From Treponema sp. (lineage in GTDB: Bacteria > Spirochaetota > Spirochaetia > Treponematales > Treponemataceae), in the NCBI GenBank assembly GCA_024687165.1, contig JAILEY010000057.1, positions 25,102-89,101 on the forward strand: 64,000 bases of DNA, given 5' to 3'. How positions within the stretch are numbered: the stretch's first letter is position 1; every line of letters begins with the position of its first letter. Shown in pieces: positions 58,130-64,000 of the stretch. Both the position numbers and the translations under genes were made by a program. Below the pieces are notes generated by a model, which was given only the letters and a program-made list of their open reading frames with translations, made no database searches and was not told where the DNA came from.

Positions 58130-58993
58130 ATGGCAGATACACTTCTTAAGATTCAGAATCTGTGCGCAGACATCGGATCTAAGTCAATTCTTAAAGACAT
58201 CAATCTTGAAATCAATCCTGGTGAAACTCATGTTCTTATGGGACCAAACGGTGCAGGAAAATCTACACTTGGTTATACGCTTATGGGAAGTCCGGAATAT
58301 ACAATCACGGGCGGAAAAATAATTTTCGGCGGAAAGGATATTACTGAATTTTCTGCAGATCTTCGTGCAAAGGAAGGAATCTTTTTGAGCTTTCAGGAGC
58401 CTCTTGAAGTTCCAGGTGTTTCTCTTGAATCTTTTATCCGCTCAAGCATGCAGCAGGTTACAGGACAGAAAATCAAGCTGATGCAGTTTGCAAAAGAACT
58501 TGAAAAAAATATGGATATTCTTAAGATGGCTCATTCGTATGCTGAACGAGATCTTAATGTTGGCTTTTCAGGCGGTGAAAAAAAGAAGAGTGAAATCCTT
58601 CAGCTTTTGATGCTTAAACCAAAATTTGCAATTCTTGATGAAACAGATAGCGGTCTTGATGTTGATGCATGCCGCACAGTGAGTAAGGGAATTGAAGAAT
58701 ACATGAAGAGTGTAGGCGGTTCTCTTTTGATTATCACGCATTCAACAAGAATTCTTGAAAGTCTTAAGGTTGATAAAACACACATCATGGTGAAAGGTCG
58801 TCTTGTTCATTCCGGAGACGGCTCTCTTGTTCAGGAAATCAATGAAAACGGCTTTGATAAATTTATTCCTCAGGAAATTAAGGATGAAGAAAGAAAGGCT
58901 GCTCTTGCTGCTGCTGCAAAGGCTGCAATGGATGCAATCAAAAATACTGTAACAAAGGATGAGTTGCAGGATCAGCTTAAGGAAAGCAAATAA
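58130..58993 (+). CDS. sufC: Fe-S cluster assembly ATPase SufC
   Basis: GPNGAGKSTLGYTLMG, NVGFSGGEKKKSEILQLLMLKPKFAILDETDSGLDVDAC. Confidence 0.96.
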   Translation: MADTLLKIQNLCADIGSKSILKDINLEINPGETHVLMGPNGAGKSTLGYTLMGSPEYTITGGKIIFGGKDITEFSADLRAKEGIFLSFQEPLEVPGVSLESFIRSSMQQVTGQKIKLMQFAKELEKNMDILKMAHSYAERDLNVGFSGGEKKKSEILQLLMLKPKFAILDETDSGLDVDACRTVSKGIEEYMKSVGGSLLIITHSTRILESLKVDKTHIMVKGRLVHSGDGSLVQEINENGFDKFIPQEIKDEERKAALAAAAKAAMDAIKNTVTKDELQDQLKESK

Positions 58994-60409
58994 ATGTCAG
59001 ACGAAAAGACACAGGTTAATGAAATAGACAGAAGCCTCTACGATTTCCGCTACGAAGAAAAGGATGAAGAATTTTATAAGATTCGTGTGGGACTTGATGA
59101 TTCAATTGTAGAAAAGCTTAGTGCAGATAAAGAAGATCCTGAATGGATGAAAGAATTCCGTCTTAAGTCACTACATCTTTTTAATAGTATTAAAGAGCCT
59201 GAATGGGGACCGGACATCCGCGATCTTGATATTCAGAAAATCGTTACTTATGTAAAAGCTAAAACTGACATGGCTGCAAAATGGGAAGATGTTCCTGAAG
59301 ATATTAAAAATACTTTTGAAAAACTCGGTATTCCTGAAGCAGAAAGAAAAAGTCTTGCCGGAGTTGGTGCTCAGTATGACAGTGAGGTTGTGTATCATAA
59401 TGTTCAGGAAGATGTTGCTGCGCAGGGCGTAATTTACACTGATTTTGAAAGTGCACTCAAGAGCCCTGAATGGGGACCGATGGTTAAGGAATATTTTATG
59501 CATCTTGTTCCTCCATCGGATCATAAGTTTGCAGCTCTTCATGGTGCAGTTTGGTCTGGTGGTTCTTTTGTATACGTTCCAAAAAATGTAAAAGTAAAGA
59601 TTCCGCTTCAGTCTTATTTCCGTCTTAATGCAGCAGGTGCAGGTCAGTTTGAGCATACACTTATCATTGTTGATGAAGGTGCGGATCTTCATTTTATCGA
59701 AGGTTGTTCTGCTCCAAAATATAACGTTGCAAATCTTCATGCAGGGTGCGTTGAACTTTATGTAAAAAAGAATGCACGCCTCAGATATTCAACGATTGAA
59801 AACTGGTCAAAGAATATGTACAACCTCAACACAAAACGTGCTATCGTTGAAGAAAACGGCCGCATGGAGTGGGTCAGCGGTTCTTTCGGAAGCCACATTT
59901 CATATCTTTATCCGATGACAATCCTTAAAGGTGACAATGCAACCTGTGAGTTTACGGGAATCACTTTTGCCGGTGCCGGACAGAATCTTGATACAGGTGC
60001 AAAAATGGTTCACATCGGAAAGAATACAAGTACGGTCATCAATACAAAATCAATTTCAAAAAGCGGCGGTGCATGTACTTACAGAAGTGCGATAGTTGTG
60101 AACGAAAGCGCAAAGCATGCAAAAGCTAGTGTTGACTGTTCAAGCCTTATGCTTGATAACGAGAGCCGTAGTGATACTGTTCCTGCAATGAATATCATGA
60201 CTGATGACTGTGATGTCGGACATGAAGCAAAAATCGGACGTATTTCAAATAAAGCAATTTTCTATCTGATGAGCCGCGGAATAAGTGAGGAAGATGCTCG
60301 TGCAATGATTGTTAGCGGTTTTGCAAATCCTGTCAGCAAGGAACTTCCACTTGAATACGCTGTTGAAATGAATAACTTGATTCAGCTTGAAATGAAAGGT
60401 AACACATAA
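58994..60409 (+). CDS. sufB: Fe-S cluster assembly protein SufB
   Basis: GGSFVYVPKNVKVKIPLQSYFRLNAAGAGQFEHTLIIVDEGADLHFIEGCSAP; GRISNKAIFYLMSRGISEEDARAMIVSGF. Confidence 0.96.
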   Translation: MSDEKTQVNEIDRSLYDFRYEEKDEEFYKIRVGLDDSIVEKLSADKEDPEWMKEFRLKSLHLFNSIKEPEWGPDIRDLDIQKIVTYVKAKTDMAAKWEDVPEDIKNTFEKLGIPEAERKSLAGVGAQYDSEVVYHNVQEDVAAQGVIYTDFESALKSPEWGPMVKEYFMHLVPPSDHKFAALHGAVWSGGSFVYVPKNVKVKIPLQSYFRLNAAGAGQFEHTLIIVDEGADLHFIEGCSAPKYNVANLHAGCVELYVKKNARLRYSTIENWSKNMYNLNTKRAIVEENGRMEWVSGSFGSHISYLYPMTILKGDNATCEFTGITFAGAGQNLDTGAKMVHIGKNTSTVINTKSISKSGGACTYRSAIVVNESAKHAKASVDCSSLMLDNESRSDTVPAMNIMTDDCDVGHEAKIGRISNKAIFYLMSRGISEEDARAMIVSGFANPVSKELPLEYAVEMNNLIQLEMKGNT

Positions 60410-60442
60410 GATTAATGCAGACTCAAAAGTCAGGAGTTTTTA

Positions 60443-61474
60443 ATGAAAGCAAATAATTTTCCATCTTTGACATGGAATTTTCTAAAGATAAATAATACAT
60501 CTCTTGAAGAACTTGAAGGCCTTCGGTATGAGCCTGTTGTTTCTCTTGCAGACGGTGTTGAACTTTCTGATGAAAGCTGTAATTGTTTTGATTCGATTGC
60601 AACAGGAATGGGAAGTGAATTTGATTCAGCATTTGACGCACTTAAATTTAAACCGAGAAAATTTCTTGTTGCATCAGGAAAGAAAACAGAAACTGTACGT
60701 ATTGAATATTCTGCGGAAAAAGAAAGTTGCCTTGATGAGCTTCAGATAAAAGCTACGGAAAACAGTGAGAGTAATTTCATCGTTACATTGAAGTCTTCTC
60801 AGAATTTTGAAGGAACTGCTGGTGTGAGAATCCGAGTTATTGCGGAAGAAAATGCCGTTGTTCGTGTTGGAATTATAAATCTCTGCGGAAAAGCTGCAAA
60901 GACATTTGTTTCTTTTGGAAGTAAAGCAGGCGACAGTGCAGTTGTTGAAACTACAGAAATTATTCTCGGCGGAAAAGATAATATCTGGGGAAATCATAAT
61001 GCACTTGAAGGATATAAATCAAAATTCAACGGACATAATGTTTATCTTGTAGAAGCTGAAGAAAAACTTGATGTGAATTATGTTTCGTTGCATACTGGTC
61101 GTGAAACAGAAAGTACAATGGCTGTTGACGGCGTTGTCGGTGGAAATGGAAAAAAGACCTGGCGCGGAACAATCGATTTTAAAAATGGATGTGCTGAAAG
61201 TAAAGGTGATGAGCAGGAAAATGTTCTTCTGCTTGATCCGGAAGTTGTGAATAAAAGTCTACCTGTAATTCTTTGCGATGAAGAAGCTGTTGAAGGTCGT
61301 CATGGAGCTTCTATCGGCCGTCTTGGAAAGGAAATTTTATTTTACATGCAGAGCCGTGGGGTAGATGAAAGGACCGCACAGAATTTGATGATTCGTGCAA
61401 AAATCAACACTGCTGCCCGTTGTCTTAAAGATGAAAAAACAGCTGATGAAGTGTTAAATTTTATGGAGCATTAA
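60443..61474 (+). CDS. sufD: Fe-S cluster assembly protein SufD
   Basis: CDEEAVEGRHGASIGRLGKEILFYMQSRGVDERTAQNLMI. Confidence 0.9.
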   Translation: MKANNFPSLTWNFLKINNTSLEELEGLRYEPVVSLADGVELSDESCNCFDSIATGMGSEFDSAFDALKFKPRKFLVASGKKTETVRIEYSAEKESCLDELQIKATENSESNFIVTLKSSQNFEGTAGVRIRVIAEENAVVRVGIINLCGKAAKTFVSFGSKAGDSAVVETTEIILGGKDNIWGNHNALEGYKSKFNGHNVYLVEAEEKLDVNYVSLHTGRETESTMAVDGVVGGNGKKTWRGTIDFKNGCAESKGDEQENVLLLDPEVVNKSLPVILCDEEAVEGRHGASIGRLGKEILFYMQSRGVDERTAQNLMIRAKINTAARCLKDEKTADEVLNFMEH

Positions 61475-61712
61475 AGAACGCTTCATCATCAAGTTCATTT
61501 TCATTATAGCATTTTTCAAATTCAGCCTTGTAAAGTTCTTCTTCAAGATCTTTTGGGGCTGTTTTTATTTCAGATTCCGTCACAAGAAAATACACCGGCT
61601 TCTCATTTCCTTTCTGCATTGAAAGAACAATTTGCCCTTTGTATTCAAAATAATTTGTAACATCATCCTGTGAAAATCCTGCGTCAAAAAGAAATTTTTC
61701 AATATCCGGCAT
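61461..61712 (-). CDS. Small acidic protein of unknown function (83 aa)
   Basis: ORF directly upstream of the stop overlap with sufD and adjoining the hydrolase gene (0 bp gap) on the minus strand. Confidence 0.6.
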   Translation of the reverse strand: MPDIEKFLFDAGFSQDDVTNYFEYKGQIVLSMQKGNEKPVYFLVTESEIKTAPKDLEEELYKAEFEKCYNENELDDEAFFNAP

Positions 61713-62675
61713 TTATTTAGTCCATTCAATAAAATTATTTAGCATTGTTTTGTAATTTTTCTGTTCAGCCCAGAAACTTGCAGCATGTTCCGCATGAGTC
61801 TTAAAGAACATCTTTTTTGAATTGCATGCCTCAAAATTTTCTTCACTCATATAAAACGGAACATATTTATCCTGATCGCCGTGAATAAAAAGAACTGGAA
61901 TGTTTGTCTTTTTCAAAATCTTACGGGTATCAAAAGAATTTAAATCAGCATCACCAATTGTCTTGGCAAAAAAATTCAGGAACGGCATAAGAATCCCGGC
62001 AGGAAGATTGTAATCTTTTCCCACAACTTTTTTCACGATTTCTTCAGGCTTTGTAAATCCGCAGTCAGCGATTACACCTTTCACATTTTCAGGAAGATCA
62101 TTTTGAAGAGTCATAAGAACTGTAGAACATCCCATTGAAATTCCCATCAGATAAATGTCGCCTTCAGTTTTTTTATCGATGAACTTAATCCAGTCGTAGC
62201 AGTCCTTGTGTTCCTTTTCACCAAAAGTAATATATTTTCCTTCACTTTTTCCGTGAGCTCTCTGATCACACAAAAGCAGATTCCAGCCTTTCTCTTTATA
62301 AAAAAAATCATAGATCCCTGAAAATTCAAAATCTGCAGAACTGTGAAAGCCGTGCATCATGATTACAACAGGCGCTTTTTTGTCTTGCTCATAAAATTTT
62401 CCATGGAGCTTAAGACCGTCAAATGATTTTATATAAATGTCTTCATAGTCAAGAGAGTGCAGCCAGTCAGTAGATAAATTAATCTCAGTTTTAAAAGGTT
62501 CTCTGTAACCAAAGTCGCCGTCAACAAGAGGATCAGTCCAGCCCTTTGAGGGTCGTTTCAGTGAAAGATTCAAAAAGTACAGCGCAACGGAAATTCCAAA
62601 CATCATAAAAAGCAGAAATAAAACCCCGAGCGCAATCAATGATTTTTTAATAATATTTTTTGTTTTAGCCTGCAT
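61713..62675 (-). CDS. Membrane-anchored alpha/beta hydrolase
   Basis: VVIMMHGFHSSADFE, YLMGISMGCSTVLM (GxSxG), VLFIHGDQDKYVPF, N-terminal TM; start at 62675 with GAGG SD. Confidence 0.88.
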   Translation of the reverse strand: MQAKTKNIIKKSLIALGVLFLLFMMFGISVALYFLNLSLKRPSKGWTDPLVDGDFGYREPFKTEINLSTDWLHSLDYEDIYIKSFDGLKLHGKFYEQDKKAPVVIMMHGFHSSADFEFSGIYDFFYKEKGWNLLLCDQRAHGKSEGKYITFGEKEHKDCYDWIKFIDKKTEGDIYLMGISMGCSTVLMTLQNDLPENVKGVIADCGFTKPEEIVKKVVGKDYNLPAGILMPFLNFFAKTIGDADLNSFDTRKILKKTNIPVLFIHGDQDKYVPFYMSEENFEACNSKKMFFKTHAEHAASFWAEQKNYKTMLNNFIEWTK

Positions 62676-62761
62676 AATAAACCTCAGTATCATTATACAG
62701 ATTCTCTAAGATTATTCTATCAAAAGAAACAAAATAAAATTATTTTTTTGAAGCATCTTTA

Positions 62762-62830
62762 TGTCACGCGCTTTCCGCTCCAATGTGCTCGCTTCGCTGC
62801 GCGCATTCCGCTTCAATCCCGGCTAGGGCT
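62762..62830. repeat. GC-rich intergenic element containing a short inverted repeat
   Basis: CACGCGCTTTCCGCTCCAATGTGCTCGCTTCGCTGCGCGCATTCCGCTTCAATCCCGGCTAGGGC in an otherwise AT-rich spacer; AATGTGC/GCGCATT arms. Confidence 0.4.
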
Positions 62831-62883
62831 TTGTGTGAAATATTAAAATATTGTTTTTTTTCTGTGCGTGCTCACAAATGGTC

Positions 62884-62911
62884 AAAAAAAAAGCCCCGCG
62901 TCTGCGGAGCT
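62884..62911 (-). terminator. Rho-independent terminator for the 62927-63740 gene pair
   Basis: Minus strand AGCTCCGC/GCGGGGCT stem followed by a T tract (62892-62884). Confidence 0.8.
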
Positions 62912-62926
62912 GTGAAGTGCTAAAAA

Positions 62927-63196
62927 TTAAAATATTGCATCTGGCGACGGCTCTTGCCAGTCGTTCTTCTCTTCGGTTACCACGTCAAAAACAAAGCGGG
63001 TTATTAAGTCGTTAGCAGGTAATTCTTTACGTAAATAATTTTTACTAATTCCAGACGGTGTGGCTCCTAAGTAACCATAATTTTTTTTATTTTCTTTTCG
63101 AGCCTTTTCAATCGCTACTGCATCACCGGTTAAAATACCGCCACTATAGCGCAGTGTGCATATTTCTTCGTTTATACTTCCCGTTACTTTAAACAT
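62927..63196 (-). CDS. Small protein of unknown function (89 aa), partner of the HExxH gene
   Basis: ORF 1 bp downstream of the HExxH ORF; SD GAGG before the ATG. Confidence 0.6.
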   Translation of the reverse strand: MFKVTGSINEEICTLRYSGGILTGDAVAIEKARKENKKNYGYLGATPSGISKNYLRKELPANDLITRFVFDVVTEEKNDWQEPSPDAIF

Positions 63197-63197
63197 T

Positions 63198-63740
63198 TTA
63201 TAACCTCAATAATATGCCGATTATAAAAGACTCGTAGTCTTTGTTCGTTCCATTAAATGGGGTAAAGTAAATATGCTCTAATCCTATGCTGAATATTTCC
63301 CAGCTTTTCCCGTCTATATATTTTCCTATGTATGGATTAAGAAAATTATCAACTTTGCAAATTTCTTCATTTCCATACTGTTTTATACCAGTTACAACCG
63401 TAAGATTTTTTAATTCCTCTCCAGCTGTTCTTTTATTATAAAATTCTTTCTCTGCCTCAGCAAGCCAAGGATTTAATTTTTCTATCACATGTCCTAATTC
63501 ATGAACATCTGTTTGTAATTCGGGCACTGTTTTTGCACCGCTTATTAAATCCGCCAGCGGTCTATCCATTATTGGATTTTTTACTTTTGTCTTTGACGGA
63601 ATAAAATATAAATCTTTTTCCAATGGTGCATTTACAGTCGTCAATATTCCCCTCGGCTGTTTCCCGTCAATCGTGCCTATAAACTCACGGGCGCTGTCTC
63701 GCTGTATTCCAGTCTGCTTTGTAAAGTCCCGCGCTGCCAC
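63198..63740 (-). pseudogene. Probable 5'-truncated gene encoding an HExxH-containing (phage/toxin-like) C-terminal domain
   Basis: VHELGHVIEKLNPWLAEAEKEFYN zinc-peptidase-like motif; frame stays open upstream of the GTG (...VHFFYTQHLQVAARDFTKQTGI) to an in-frame TAA without an SD/ATG start. Confidence 0.5.
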
Positions 63741-63960
63741 TTGTAAGTGTTGGGTGTAGAAAAAATGTACTGCCGGTAAGAAAAGTAGAATGTCTGTGAA
63801 GCGCTTGCAAGGTTAATGTAGGATGTTAGTTTAATTCCCTAATACAATTTTTGCCTTTGTAAATCATAAATAAACCGGCGTAAGCGAAAGTCGGCATGAA
63901 AAGTATTATGATGTTTTTTGTATTTGGTTAATTACATTTAAATTGGTGCAAGGGAGTGTT

Positions 63961-64000
63961 GTGCAGGACGAAAATATTCTGTTTGTTGCCGTCGCGAAAG
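63961..64000 (+). CDS. Possible 5' end of a CDS running off the window
   Basis: SD AAGGGAG followed by GTG at 63961: VQDENILFVAVAK... open to the window end. Confidence 0.35.
   Translation, partial: MQDENILFVAVAK

Noticed and set aside
59171-59740. 189-aa antisense ORF within sufB
   Set aside because: Shadow ORF; sufB is unambiguous.
1-64000. CRISPR array, rRNA operon, transposase or integrase genes
   Set aside because: No regularly spaced direct repeats, rRNA-like sequence or transposase/integrase motifs were seen in the window.

Overview
This 64 kb AT-rich window looks like chromosomal core sequence from a host-associated Treponema-like spirochete. Supporting markers are the cheA-cheW/CheR-like-cheX-cheY cluster, a cytidylate kinase-ribosomal protein S1 fusion, a Tp0751 (pallilysin)-related protein, a V-type ATPase operon and a TIGR03545/TIGR03546-like pair. 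Most of it is housekeeping genes: argD, tyrA, apt, asnA, htrA, deoD, secG, V-ATPase, che genes, a fliG paralog, hydF, yebC, ruvC, recA, folK, scpAB, rsuA/rluB-like, cmk-rpsA, sufCBD and one tRNA-Arg(UCU). I saw no rRNA, CRISPR array or intact mobile element. The last ~1.3 kb looks like an accessory scar, with a truncated HExxH protein and a small partner gene. The most interesting observations are: (i) a recurring promoter layout with the -10 box only 6-9 nt upstream of start codons lacking a Shine-Dalgarno (candidate leaderless mRNAs, five genes); (ii) an in-frame internal start with its own SD in cmk-rpsA that would release a free S1 protein; (iii) a Tp0751-family protein without HExxH and with a large extra N-terminal region; (iv) a structured asnA leader; (v) an intercistronic hairpin after the V-ATPase proteolipid gene, whose product has a predicted signal peptide; (vi) a radical-SAM-like barrel apparently lacking its Fe-S motif; and (vii) an AsmA-like spirochete membrane pair. 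All family assignments come from reading the translations by eye; no searches were run.
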